From contig CAMDLY010000008.1 of assembly GCA_945902115.1 (NCBI GenBank), positions 1-63,248 on the forward strand: a stretch of DNA of 63,248 nt. Reading direction: 5' to 3'. Position 1 is the stretch's first letter. Every line of letters starts with the position of its first letter. The DNA is from Lishizhenia tianjinensis (GTDB taxonomy: Bacteria; Bacteroidota; Bacteroidia; Flavobacteriales_D; Crocinitomicaceae). Under the pieces are notes generated by a model, which was not told where the DNA came from, did not search any database, and saw nothing but the letters and a program-made list of their open reading frames with translations. The translations under genes and the position numbers were made by a program. Below, in pieces: positions 43,171 to 52,560 of this stretch.

Positions 43171-44334
43171 ATGAAAGTACTCATTATCGATGATGAACGT
43201 GCAATACGGCGTGCATTAAGGGAAATTCTGGAGTTTGAGCAAATACAAGTTCAAGAGGCTGAAAATGGCAAGGATGGAATTGAATCATTGCGAGCCAATT
43301 CCTACGATTTGGTATTCTGCGACATAAAAATGCCAATAATGGACGGAATGGAGGTGCTAACAGCAATTCAATCTGAAAAAATAGAGGTGCCAGTTGTTAT
43401 GATATCTGGTCATGGTACGGTTGAAACAGCAGTTCAGGCTATAAAACAAGGGGCTTTCGATTTCATTGAAAAACCCCTTGATTTAAATAGAATTCTCGTA
43501 ATTCTTCGCAATGTTAAAGATCGCAATCACCTAGTAGAAGAAACGCAAGTATTAAAAGCTACCGTCAAAAAAATTAAAGGATCTAAAATAGTAGGGGATT
43601 CAGAAGGGATTCTTGCGATTAGAGAAATGATTGAACGTGTCGCTCCATCTGAGGCGCGGGTGCTAATTACCGGCCAGAATGGAACTGGAAAGGAATTGGT
43701 AGCTCGCTCATTACACGAATTATCTATTAGATCTAAAATGCCGTTTATTGAAGTGAATTGTGCGGCTATTCCTACAGAATTAATTGAGAGTGAATTGTTT
43801 GGTCACGAGAAAGGAGCATTTACCTCAGCAGTTAAAGATAAAAAAGGAAAATTTGAACTTGCTTCGGGCGGAACGCTATTCCTTGATGAAATAGGTGATA
43901 TGTCCTTAAGTGCACAAGCGAAAGTACTTCGTGCATTGCAAGAAAATGTGATTCAACGAGTAGGTGGAGAAAAGGATATTAAGGTTGATTGTAGAATTGT
44001 GGCAGCAACGAACAAAGAGCTAAGAAAAGAAATTAATGAGGGACGTTTTAGAGAGGATTTGTTTCATCGTTTGGCAGTAATCCCCATCCATGTTCCATCA
44101 TTAAATGAAAGAAAAGACGACATCTCCATTCTTGCAGAGCATTTTTTAAATATAGTATGTTTGGAGCAAGGTGTTAAATTAAAGACCTTAACCAACGATG
44201 CAAAAAAGGAATTAACAGAAATCAACTGGTCGGGTAATATTCGTGAGTTGCGCAATGTTATCGAGAGGTTGGTGATTTTATGCGATGGGACAATCGATGG
44301 AAAAGATGTATCCAGGTATGCAAATCCAAAATAA
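43171..44334 (+). CDS. Sigma-54-type response regulator without HTH domain
   Basis: A 387-residue protein: receiver (Asp51 in FCDIKMP; Lys in FIEKPLDLNR) followed by an AAA+ sigma-54 activation domain (Walker A TGQNGTGKE at 168-176, GAFTSA loop at 215-220 where the standard is GAFTGA, Walker B GTLFLDEIGDM, arginine finger region RFREDLFHRL). The chain ends after NWSGNIRELRNVIERLVILC with about 15 more residues; the Fis-type helix-turn-helix of NtrC is missing. The same short form is common in Bacteroidota. The partner kinase is not in the window. Confidence 0.9.
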   Translation: MKVLIIDDERAIRRALREILEFEQIQVQEAENGKDGIESLRANSYDLVFCDIKMPIMDGMEVLTAIQSEKIEVPVVMISGHGTVETAVQAIKQGAFDFIEKPLDLNRILVILRNVKDRNHLVEETQVLKATVKKIKGSKIVGDSEGILAIREMIERVAPSEARVLITGQNGTGKELVARSLHELSIRSKMPFIEVNCAAIPTELIESELFGHEKGAFTSAVKDKKGKFELASGGTLFLDEIGDMSLSAQAKVLRALQENVIQRVGGEKDIKVDCRIVAATNKELRKEINEGRFREDLFHRLAVIPIHVPSLNERKDDISILAEHFLNIVCLEQGVKLKTLTNDAKKELTEINWSGNIRELRNVIERLVILCDGTIDGKDVSRYANPK

Positions 44335-44340
44335 TTAATT

Positions 44341-47300
44341 ATGAAAAATTTCTCCTATAAATTGTTTTTACCTCATGTTGTTGCTGTTCTGGGCTTCTTC
44401 ATCTTAGCATACATGTTTTATCAGCCTCTTTTTAATGGATACGTGGTAGAACAAGGTGACGTGAAACAACACGTTGGAATGTCTAAGGAAATTGTCGATT
44501 ACCGTGTCATGCACGATGACCAAGAACCTTTGTGGACAAATTCCATGTTCAGTGGTATGCCTGCTTACCAAGTTTCTGTTATTCATCAGGACAACTGGAC
44601 ATATTACCTTGACAATGCCATGAAATTAGGTTTGCCTAGACCTGTTGCCATATTGTTTTGGTCAATGTTGGGATTTTATATTTTTGCTTTGTGCTTGCGA
44701 ATAAATCCTTGGCTTTCAATGATTGGTGCCGTTGCTTTCAGCTTTTCCACAATAAATATTTTATATATCGGTGCCGGACACATGTCTAAAGTAAATGCAA
44801 TTAGCTACATCGCTCCCGCGCTGGGGGGATTTATTTTGGCTTTTAGAGGTAAGGCGTTTTTGGGAGGAGCAATTTTCGCATTGTTCTTTTCTCTTCAGGT
44901 TACTGCTAACCACCTTCAAATGACTTACTATTTGGCTTTAATTCTCGCAGCAGTAGCCATTGGGGAGTCATTACGTATTTTAATAAAAAAAGAATGGAAG
45001 CAGTTACTTTTATCTTACGGAGTATTGTCATTGGCTACCTTTTTTGCTATACTTCCTGCTGCAAGTAATTTGGTTACAACACAGGAATACGGGAAGTATA
45101 CTACCCGAGGAACTTCTGATTTATCAATAAAACCGAAGGGTCAACAATCCTCCAGTATTGATGAGAATGGTTTAAATAAAAACTATATTTTGGAATATAA
45201 TTATGGCGAACGTGAAATTTTGTCCGCTGCTTTTCCAAATGTTAAAGGAGGGTCGCAACAGTACTTAGTAAGTAATAAAGAAGCGGTTAAAATAATAACC
45301 AAAGAGGCTAAATTTAATGAGTACGCTGACTATTTATTAAACGATGATCCAAAGAAAGGTCCAATGTTCGTGACATATTTTGGAGGACAAGCAGCAAGTG
45401 GTGGTGCTTTTTATTTTGGAATCATCATGATTGTTTTTGCAATTTTAGGATTTGTATTTGTGAAAGATTCCTTGCGCTGGCCATTTTTGGTAATTCTCCT
45501 TTTGAGCGGCTTGTTGGCCTCAAATGACCCAGAAGGTATCAACGCTTTCTTCATCGAAAACTTTCCTATGTACAATAAGTTCAGGGATTCAAAAATGATT
45601 TTAGTTCTAGCCCAACTAATTTTTCCAGCTATGGCTCTCCTTTTTTTAAATGGATTGTTGTCTCAAAAAACACATGAATCAGAAAAATCAACAGATAAAG
45701 TTTTGACTTTGAAAAGTGAAGGGAAGATGATATTTGGTGTATGTGCAGGATTGGCCGCATATTATGGAAAGGATAAGAACTTATTTCGCGGATTAATTTT
45801 GGTTTCAACTGTTATTCTTGGATGGGGCGTGATCATTTATTTATCGCTTTGGTTGATGATTCCGAAGGATAAAAATTCAGAAATTCATTCCTCTGTAGAT
45901 CTTCACGGGGATAAAAAATGGTGGTTTGTAGGTCTCATGTCTATAGTGTTTGGTGTTGTTGTTTTGTATCTTTTCCCGTCCATATCAGGAGCATTTTTAA
46001 GCTCACAAGAGGCACAAATGTTGAAAACCACAGCAGAAACACCTTCAGAGCAAGTTGATTTGATTAACGGGTTGAAAAATAGCTTGGTTGATCTACGTAT
46101 TGAATTATTTCGTTCCGATATACTACGGGGACTGATTCTAGTATTAATATCAGGAGTGTTATTCATTTTAGCTGCGTGGAGAAAAATTTCACCTATTGTT
46201 TTCTTAGCAGTCTTTTTTGTTTTGGTAACCTATGACAACATGTCTGTGGCAAAAAGATATTTCAATAATGATCCAATAGAAGAAACTTCTAATACAGATC
46301 AAGAAATGAGACAACTCGAGTATTTCACTTCTCAAGGGTATATAGATGTTGTAAAAGCTGATAAGATGTTAGCTAAATACGAATTTGAAGAGTTGACGAC
46401 TATTCCTAAAGCACTCCCGACAACTTCTGATTCAAGTATTTTGAACAGAGAAAAATCAAGCGTGAAGAATTTCGAGTCTCTTAAGTCGGACTTTCTCTCC
46501 AAAATGGACAATTCGCATATTTATGTTGGCATTAAGTCAGATAAAACTAGGGAGATGATTGCTTCCTTTGCTGCGTTGAATTCACATACAAATTATCGTG
46601 TTTTGTCTTTTGGAAACCCTTTCAATGAAACTAATACAAGTTATTTCCATAAAAGTATTGGAGGCTATCATGGGGCTAAACTCAAAAGGTATCAGGAACT
46701 AATCGAACATCACATATCTTCTGAAATTCAATTATTTGAAAAGGAAATGCAGCAATTAATCACAGATCAGAAGAATTCCGCAATTGAAAAATTACAAAAA
46801 ACTCTCGCGCCGACCTCAAATTTTCAGTCTATTTATGACACGCTTCCGATTATGTTATCCGAGAAATATACCGTGCTGAACATGTTAAATACGCGCTATT
46901 TGGCAATAAATCCTAATTCGGCAGCGATTAAAAATAATGGAGCCAATGGTAATGCTTGGTTTGTAAGTTCAATTAAGAAAGTAGCTAATGCAAATAACGA
47001 GATGTTGGCTCTTGGAAAAATCAATAGTAAAAAAGAAGCGGTGATTAACACCAAAGATTTCCCTGAAATAGCTGGGTCATTAAGTAATACTTATGCAGTG
47101 GATTCAACAGCGAGTATCCGAATGTTGAATTATGATGTAAATAAAGTCAGCTATGAATCTTCCTCAAAAATCAGTGCGCCGGTAATTTTTAGTGAGATTT
47201 ATTATCCAGAGGGGTGGAATTGCTACATAGACGGTAAGAAAACAAACAATATATTCCGAGCGAATTATGTTTTAAGAGCTGCGCTAATACCTGCCGGCAA

Positions 47301-47448
47301 GCATAAAATTGAATGGAAATTCGAGCCTGAGAGTTTTTACTCCTCTAGTTCCAAGTCAATGATAGGTTCAGCTCTGCTATTTACCTTTGTTATTGGTTCT
47401 TTTGGATTTATTGCATTCGGTGCCCTTAAGAAAGCCCGTAAAGATTAA
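44341..47448 (+). CDS. YfhO-like multi-spanning membrane protein with inserted PspC domain
   Basis: A 1035-residue protein with about a dozen hydrophobic helices. The N-terminal two thirds resemble the YfhO/GT-C family: GDVKQHVGMSKEIVDYR, LWTNSMFSGMPAYQ, ILYIGAGHMSKVNAISYI and FPMYNKFRDSKM. At about residues 456-515 it carries a PspC-like block (KMIFGVCAGLAAYYGKDKNL followed by IYLSLWLMIP), inserted between two TM helices. The C-terminus (YPEGWNCYIDGKKT, GKHKIEWKFEPESF) is the periplasmic beta-sandwich seen in the family. GT-C relatives transfer sugars from lipid carriers, so glycan or lipoteichoic-like decoration is possible. Its last 23 bases overlap the convergent GT gene. Confidence 0.8.
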   Translation: MKNFSYKLFLPHVVAVLGFFILAYMFYQPLFNGYVVEQGDVKQHVGMSKEIVDYRVMHDDQEPLWTNSMFSGMPAYQVSVIHQDNWTYYLDNAMKLGLPRPVAILFWSMLGFYIFALCLRINPWLSMIGAVAFSFSTINILYIGAGHMSKVNAISYIAPALGGFILAFRGKAFLGGAIFALFFSLQVTANHLQMTYYLALILAAVAIGESLRILIKKEWKQLLLSYGVLSLATFFAILPAASNLVTTQEYGKYTTRGTSDLSIKPKGQQSSSIDENGLNKNYILEYNYGEREILSAAFPNVKGGSQQYLVSNKEAVKIITKEAKFNEYADYLLNDDPKKGPMFVTYFGGQAASGGAFYFGIIMIVFAILGFVFVKDSLRWPFLVILLLSGLLASNDPEGINAFFIENFPMYNKFRDSKMILVLAQLIFPAMALLFLNGLLSQKTHESEKSTDKVLTLKSEGKMIFGVCAGLAAYYGKDKNLFRGLILVSTVILGWGVIIYLSLWLMIPKDKNSEIHSSVDLHGDKKWWFVGLMSIVFGVVVLYLFPSISGAFLSSQEAQMLKTTAETPSEQVDLINGLKNSLVDLRIELFRSDILRGLILVLISGVLFILAAWRKISPIVFLAVFFVLVTYDNMSVAKRYFNNDPIEETSNTDQEMRQLEYFTSQGYIDVVKADKMLAKYEFEELTTIPKALPTTSDSSILNREKSSVKNFESLKSDFLSKMDNSHIYVGIKSDKTREMIASFAALNSHTNYRVLSFGNPFNETNTSYFHKSIGGYHGAKLKRYQELIEHHISSEIQLFEKEMQQLITDQKNSAIEKLQKTLAPTSNFQSIYDTLPIMLSEKYTVLNMLNTRYLAINPNSAAIKNNGANGNAWFVSSIKKVANANNEMLALGKINSKKEAVINTKDFPEIAGSLSNTYAVDSTASIRMLNYDVNKVSYESSSKISAPVIFSEIYYPEGWNCYIDGKKTNNIFRANYVLRAALIPAGKHKIEWKFEPESFYSSSSKSMIGSALLFTFVIGSFGFIAFGALKKARKD

Positions 47449-48535
47449 TCCAAGTTTGGAGAGTCAGGTTCCATTTAGAGAACTTAGCGATAGCCCTTTT
47501 ATTCTTATTTAGGTCTACAGTTTTCTTTAAGTTATTCGATACTTCTTCACCGATTTCTTGAATTTCAGAAACTTTAATATACTCTACATGCTCGTCATCC
47601 AAAACGCTGTAGGGCAGCCAATTTCCTGTAATTACTAAAGAGCCGGCATAAAGATGTTCCTGCATGGCACCGGAAAATGAATCTGTTGATTGCACCTGAA
47701 TCATGATATTAATTGCAGAGCGATATAGGGCGAGTTCTCTATCAGTCATTCTTTCGCTGAAGATTAGGAAATCAAACCCACTTTCGTGAATAGCATCAAT
47801 AATTGATTGAACGTGTGAATTTTTTTCCGTCAATTGAAAACACAACACAACTTTTTGGCGAAGTTTTTCTTTTGAGGCTACAAGGGATTTAATTACCTCT
47901 AGTAGATTTTGATTAGTTGAGCCGTTGTACCCGCAGGCAATTGCAATACAACTAGACGGAATGTTCGTTTTCTCTCGCCACTTTTCTATATCTTCCTGAA
48001 CTATCGAATCTATTTCATCCAGTATGTTAAGTCCAAACCGAACCAATCTTCTTTTTTCGCAAGGAACTTTAAATTTCTCGGAAAAATTTTCTAAGGTAGC
48101 TGGATTCGTCGCACTTATTATATTTGCTTCCTTTGCCATTTTCGCGATGAGCAATTTCATCAAAAAAGTAGACTTGTAATAGTCGCCGCCAAATATTGTA
48201 AGTATAATTTTATCGCTGATTTTCTTTAGCTCTTTCCATATGAATCGGTAGGCTGAGGAAACATATAAAATATGCACCACATCGTATTGCGTCTCCATAT
48301 TATGCAGATGCTTTTTCATTTCCGAGGCTACAAAAAAAGCCTTTATAAATTTTCGTTTTGCACTTGGATGCGCATTGTCTATGGCAAATACCTTGCGAAA
48401 TGGGGCATCCAATAAAACTAACTCTTGATCTGATAAAATATCAATATTCCAGTCAGGCTTTTCTTTCAAAAGTTGTTTTGCCAATTGAAAAATTAGAAAA
48501 CTATTGGCATTACCGACAAATAGAATATTTTTCAT
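47426..48535 (-). CDS. GT-B glycosyltransferase-like protein (paralogue of 24966-26096)
   Basis: A 369-residue protein: IILTIFGGDYYKSTF and IAIACGYNGSTNQNL match ISFWGSDAYRIS and VIIGYNASQGQQHER in its paralogue, and VQSTDSFSGAMQEHLY then GNWLPYSVL is the shared signature. It may supply a glycosyl residue to the same or another surface glycan. The gene lies one base after the GT4 gene, downstream of alaS. Its 3' end overlaps the convergent YfhO-like gene by 23 bases. Confidence 0.72.
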   Translation of the reverse strand: MKNILFVGNANSFLIFQLAKQLLKEKPDWNIDILSDQELVLLDAPFRKVFAIDNAHPSAKRKFIKAFFVASEMKKHLHNMETQYDVVHILYVSSAYRFIWKELKKISDKIILTIFGGDYYKSTFLMKLLIAKMAKEANIISATNPATLENFSEKFKVPCEKRRLVRFGLNILDEIDSIVQEDIEKWREKTNIPSSCIAIACGYNGSTNQNLLEVIKSLVASKEKLRQKVVLCFQLTEKNSHVQSIIDAIHESGFDFLIFSERMTDRELALYRSAINIMIQVQSTDSFSGAMQEHLYAGSLVITGNWLPYSVLDDEHVEYIKVSEIQEIGEEVSNNLKKTVDLNKNKRAIAKFSKWNLTLQTWINLYGLS

Positions 48536-48536
48536 T

Positions 48537-49805
48537 TTACAATGTGTTCAATAAATCGTTTACTTTTTTGGCAAGTGAAAATCTGCTGAATTTTTCCAAA
48601 TCATGTGTTTGTTCTCCTATTTTAAGACATTCCTCTATTTTATCCCCGTTAATCATTTCGTTGAATTCGAACACACATGAATTTTCAAAGCTCTCTATCG
48701 CTTTTGCCGCATCACCATCCTTCGGTCCGATCATTATAATAGGTTTTCCTGTAGCCATATACTCGTAAAGTTTATTTGGCATAATTCCTTTTGCATTGGG
48801 GGTGTCGTTCAATGGCATCACACAAATGGTTGCGAACGATAAGGCTTCTAAAACCTCATGGTGTGGTAAAAAAATTTTTAGTGAAAGAAATTTAGTTAAA
48901 CCATTTTTTTCGATTTCACTTAAAACAGAGGTGTCAACTGCTCCAATTAATTTAATATTTAGTTTCTCTCTCCATTCGCTATTTTCCTTTACTTTATCTC
49001 CAAGAAATTCCCACAATTTTATGGGGTTTCTGTCCGCATTCATTGAGCCGTGATGAAAGAACACAAGCTTATCACTTTTCTTTGAGCAAAATTCTGCAAA
49101 GTCTTCTGGGGCAAAACCATTTGTTATGACATGAATTTCACGATGCGATATGTCTCGAAATTCTTTTGCCATTTCATAGGTTACAGCTACCACTGCATCG
49201 GATTTTTTTAATACTGATAATTCTAGATCCCTGTGTTTGGAAAGTGTCTTTTTCGTCATCGGTAATTTAGGAAACCAATCTATATTTGTCCATGGGTCGC
49301 GAAAATCAGCCAACCATTTTATATCTGTTTTCGCCTTGACACCCATAGCGATAAGATGTGTGCTATGTGGCGGGCCCGTTGAAATAATATGGCTAAATTG
49401 TTCCTTTTGATGCAGTGCAAAAATTTCTTTTATCGCAGGTTTTATCCACATCATTTTAGCATCGGGAATAAAGAGGTTAGCACGCACCCACAGGGATATG
49501 CGCTCTAGAAAAGATTGTTTTTTGTTCTCTTGTAAAAATCCGGTTTGAATACGCTGCGATTTCCCTTTTCCAGTGAGTTTTCGGTACATATTAAGAGGTT
49601 CCCAAATATCAGCATGCACTACTTTTATGCCTTGGACATGTTGAAGTAAATTGTCATCAATAACCGCCGATTCAGCATTTTTAGGCGTAAACACAGTAAC
49701 ATCCCAACCTAATTGTTTGAGGTATCTTGAGAAATGCATCCAACGTTGAACACCGGTTCCACCATTTGGTGGCCAATAGTATGTAACTATAAGAAGTTTT
49801 TTCAA
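48537..49805 (-). CDS. Glycosyltransferase family 4
   Basis: A 422-residue GT-B glycosyltransferase: LIVTYYWPPNGGTGVQRWMHFSRYL start, STGPPHSTHLIAM, WLADFRDPWTNIDWF, and the donor site MPNKLYEYMATGKPIIMIG. This is the common 'glycosyltransferase in alaS operon' type in Bacteroidota and resembles the protein at 23750-24973. The start is TTG 49805 overlapping the alaS stop as TTGA, so alaS and this gene are coupled. Confidence 0.87.
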   Translation of the reverse strand: MKKLLIVTYYWPPNGGTGVQRWMHFSRYLKQLGWDVTVFTPKNAESAVIDDNLLQHVQGIKVVHADIWEPLNMYRKLTGKGKSQRIQTGFLQENKKQSFLERISLWVRANLFIPDAKMMWIKPAIKEIFALHQKEQFSHIISTGPPHSTHLIAMGVKAKTDIKWLADFRDPWTNIDWFPKLPMTKKTLSKHRDLELSVLKKSDAVVAVTYEMAKEFRDISHREIHVITNGFAPEDFAEFCSKKSDKLVFFHHGSMNADRNPIKLWEFLGDKVKENSEWREKLNIKLIGAVDTSVLSEIEKNGLTKFLSLKIFLPHHEVLEALSFATICVMPLNDTPNAKGIMPNKLYEYMATGKPIIMIGPKDGDAAKAIESFENSCVFEFNEMINGDKIEECLKIGEQTHDLEKFSRFSLAKKVNDLLNTL

Positions 49806-52420
49806 TCGTTAAATTTTCCTTTAATTATCTTTAGAGCGGCGTCAATTCCTTCCGGTTTTTTACCTCCTGCCGTAGCGAAAAATACTTGACCACCGCCACC
49901 ACCTTCAATCATTGGTGATACTTCTCTTATTATCTGTGAAGCATTCAGGTTGTTTTTAGTCACGACAGTATCATCAATCATTAAACTTAAACCGCATTTT
50001 TCCCCATCTATATTTCCAATAATACCAACAAATCCAGGAACTTCACCTTTGAGTTGAAAAAGTATGTCTTTCACAGAGCCCAAGTCTAAATGGACAGTTG
50101 TACACAATAGGTTCATATCGTTTACGACTTTTATTTCTTTTTTAAGGGAGGATTTCACATGTTTTGCTTTCTCTTTCAACAAGGTTTCAATTTCTTTCTG
50201 CAGTTGTAAATTTCGAAGTTGTAATTCTTCAACAGTTTTTACAATATCCTTAGGCTTTTTAAAAAGATCCTCAAGAAGCTCTAATTTCTCCGCTTTATCT
50301 TTGAAGTACAATTCGGCAGCTGGACCCGATATGGCCTCAATTCGTCTTACTCCTGCAGCAACAGCTCCTTCACTCAAAATTTTGAAAAGTCCAATTTGCC
50401 CTGTGTTTGCCACGTGAATACCTCCGCAAAGTTCTACAGATTCTCCAAATTTGATAACTCTGACATGATCTCCATATTTCTCTCCAAACAATGCCATAGC
50501 ACCCATGCTTTTTGCCTCCTCTATTGGTATCGCTCTTCTCTCATCCAACAATAAATTGGCTTTAATTTGCCTGTTTACTGAGTCCTCTATTTCCTTGAGT
50601 TCTTCATTTGTTACTTTTGAAAAGTGAGAAAAATCAAACCGCAATTGTTCCGTATTTACCAAGGATCCTTTTTGTTCAACATGCGTCCCTAAAACTGTCC
50701 TGAGCGCATGGTGGAGTAGGTGAGTAGCCGAGTGATTGGCTGAGGTGGGAATACGTTTACTTGCATCTACTTCACCAAAAAACAATTGATCAAAAGATTT
50801 TGGCAGTGTGTTTGTCAAATGCACAATCAAGTTATTTTCTTTTTTAGTGTCAATGACAGGAATCTTTTCAGCCGTATTACTCAACCATCCCTGATCACCA
50901 ATTTGCCCTCCACCTTCGGGATAAAAAGGTGTTTTATCGAATACCAATTGGAAAAATTCCTTTTGTTTTTGGCTGAACTTTCTGTATTTTAAAAGTTTAA
51001 CAGGTATCGATGTTTCATCATATCCAACAAATTCAGTAACCTTATCTGCTGATAGTGTAACCCAATCGTCTGTCTCAATAGAAGTAGCAGCTCTCGATCG
51101 GTCTTTTTGAATCGCCAATTCTTTATTAAATCCGTTTTCATCGATAGATAAGTCATTTTCTCTTGCAATAAGTGACGTAAGGTCAATCGGAAAACCATAA
51201 GTATCATATAATTCAAATACTGCATTACCAGAAATGATAGTTTTTTGCTCCTTTTTCAACTGAACAATCAATTCATCTATTCTACGAATCCCTTGTTCCA
51301 AGGTGCGGAAAAAGCTTAATTCTTCCTCTTTAATCACTTTGTATATTAACTCTTGTTGATTGATTAACTCACTGTAAGGATTTCCCATGACGGAAGACAA
51401 GGTACTAGACAATTCGCAAAGAAATGGTTCTTTCAATCCCAATGTTTGGTATCCATAACGCACTGCTCGTCTTAAAATCCTACGAATTACATAACCGGCG
51501 CCATTATTCGATAGTAATTGACCGTCAGCAATGGAAAAGCAGATGGTTCGGATATGGTCGGCAATTACGCGCAAGGCAATATCAGTAGCTTCATTTTTTC
51601 CATAGGAAATCCCGGAAATTTTTTCCATGTGTTTTATCAGCGACTGAAATAAATCAGTATCGTAATTACTTTGTTTTCCTTGCAGTGCCATCGCGAGTCG
51701 TTCTAACCCCATTCCGGTATCTACATGTGTTTCTGGCAAAGGCTCCAATGATCCATCGGCTTTTCGATTGAATTGCATGAATACATTATTCCAAATTTCA
51801 ATTACTTGAGGGTGATCTCGGTTTACTAATTCTTTTCCACTGACGCTATTTCTATCGCTATCAGATCTCAAATCTACATGAATTTCCGTGCATGGACCGC
51901 AGGGTCCTGTTTCACCCATTTCCCAAAAGTTATCTTTTTTTGAAGCAAGAATAATTCGGTCTTCAGCGATATATTTCTTCCAGATGGAGATACTCTCAGA
52001 ATCTCTGGGAACACCATCAGCCTCATCTCCTTCAAAAACTGTAACGTATAAGCGGTCTTTGTCAATCTTGTAAACATCACTCAGTAATTCCCATGCCCAA
52101 GCAATTGCATCTTCTTTGAAATAATCACCAAAAGACCAATTGCCAAGCATTTCGAACATCGTATGGTGGTAGGTATCAACTCCTACTTCTTCTAGGTCAT
52201 TATGTTTGCCGGACACCCTAAGACATTTTTGTGAGTTAGCAATTCTTCTGTGTTTTGGAATTTGGTAGCCCAAGAAGTAATCTTTAAATTGATTCATCCC
52301 TGCGTTTGTAAACATCAATGTTGGATCATTCTTTACTACCATAGGAGCAGACGGAACAAGTTGATGTCCTTTACTTTCAAAAAATGTGAAGAATTGTTGG
52401 CGTATTTCAAAAACCGTCAT
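49802..52420 (-). CDS. alaS: Alanyl-tRNA synthetase
   Basis: An 872-residue class II synthetase that charges tRNA-Ala. Motifs: HHTMFEMLGNWSFGDYF and WELL (motif 1/2 region), TGPCGPCTEIHVDLR, VDTGMGLERLAM (motif 3). The editing domain shows ANHSATHLLHHALR and CGGIHVANTGQIG with the zinc-binding set, and the C-terminal DHHA1 domain shows GGGGGQVFFATAGGK. Length fits the family. Divergent from the O-methyltransferase gene across a 140-bp gap. Confidence 0.97.
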   Translation of the reverse strand: MTVFEIRQQFFTFFESKGHQLVPSAPMVVKNDPTLMFTNAGMNQFKDYFLGYQIPKHRRIANSQKCLRVSGKHNDLEEVGVDTYHHTMFEMLGNWSFGDYFKEDAIAWAWELLSDVYKIDKDRLYVTVFEGDEADGVPRDSESISIWKKYIAEDRIILASKKDNFWEMGETGPCGPCTEIHVDLRSDSDRNSVSGKELVNRDHPQVIEIWNNVFMQFNRKADGSLEPLPETHVDTGMGLERLAMALQGKQSNYDTDLFQSLIKHMEKISGISYGKNEATDIALRVIADHIRTICFSIADGQLLSNNGAGYVIRRILRRAVRYGYQTLGLKEPFLCELSSTLSSVMGNPYSELINQQELIYKVIKEEELSFFRTLEQGIRRIDELIVQLKKEQKTIISGNAVFELYDTYGFPIDLTSLIARENDLSIDENGFNKELAIQKDRSRAATSIETDDWVTLSADKVTEFVGYDETSIPVKLLKYRKFSQKQKEFFQLVFDKTPFYPEGGGQIGDQGWLSNTAEKIPVIDTKKENNLIVHLTNTLPKSFDQLFFGEVDASKRIPTSANHSATHLLHHALRTVLGTHVEQKGSLVNTEQLRFDFSHFSKVTNEELKEIEDSVNRQIKANLLLDERRAIPIEEAKSMGAMALFGEKYGDHVRVIKFGESVELCGGIHVANTGQIGLFKILSEGAVAAGVRRIEAISGPAAELYFKDKAEKLELLEDLFKKPKDIVKTVEELQLRNLQLQKEIETLLKEKAKHVKSSLKKEIKVVNDMNLLCTTVHLDLGSVKDILFQLKGEVPGFVGIIGNIDGEKCGLSLMIDDTVVTKNNLNASQIIREVSPMIEGGGGGQVFFATAGGKKPEGIDAALKIIKGKFND

Positions 52421-52533
52421 GAACTAAACTTTAGATTACGAATTTAGGAATTTTGACGAAGATACTTACTCTTTAAAAGGTCTTTATGGAGGTATGTTTT
52501 CAATAGAATCGGAAATTTGTAAGTGTAAAAAAG

Positions 52534-52541
52534 TACCTTTG
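52534..52541 (+). promoter_or_regulatory. -7 element of the O-methyltransferase operon
   Basis: TACCTTTG (full TAnnTTTG match) lies 19 bases before the ATG at 52561. The only nearby TTTG (52516-52519) is 14 bases upstream, shorter than expected. A second full match on the minus strand (52545-52552) could serve alaS with a leader of about 120 bases. Confidence 0.4.
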
Positions 52542-52560
52542 ACACAAAATTATAAGTTAA

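Noticed and set aside
52421-52560. T-box or other riboswitch in the leader of alaS
   Set aside because: T-boxes are a Gram-positive feature and no T-box bulge or specifier stem is visible in the 140-bp gap. The minus-strand TAATTTTG at 52545-52552 could give a leader of about 120 bases but shows no clear structure.
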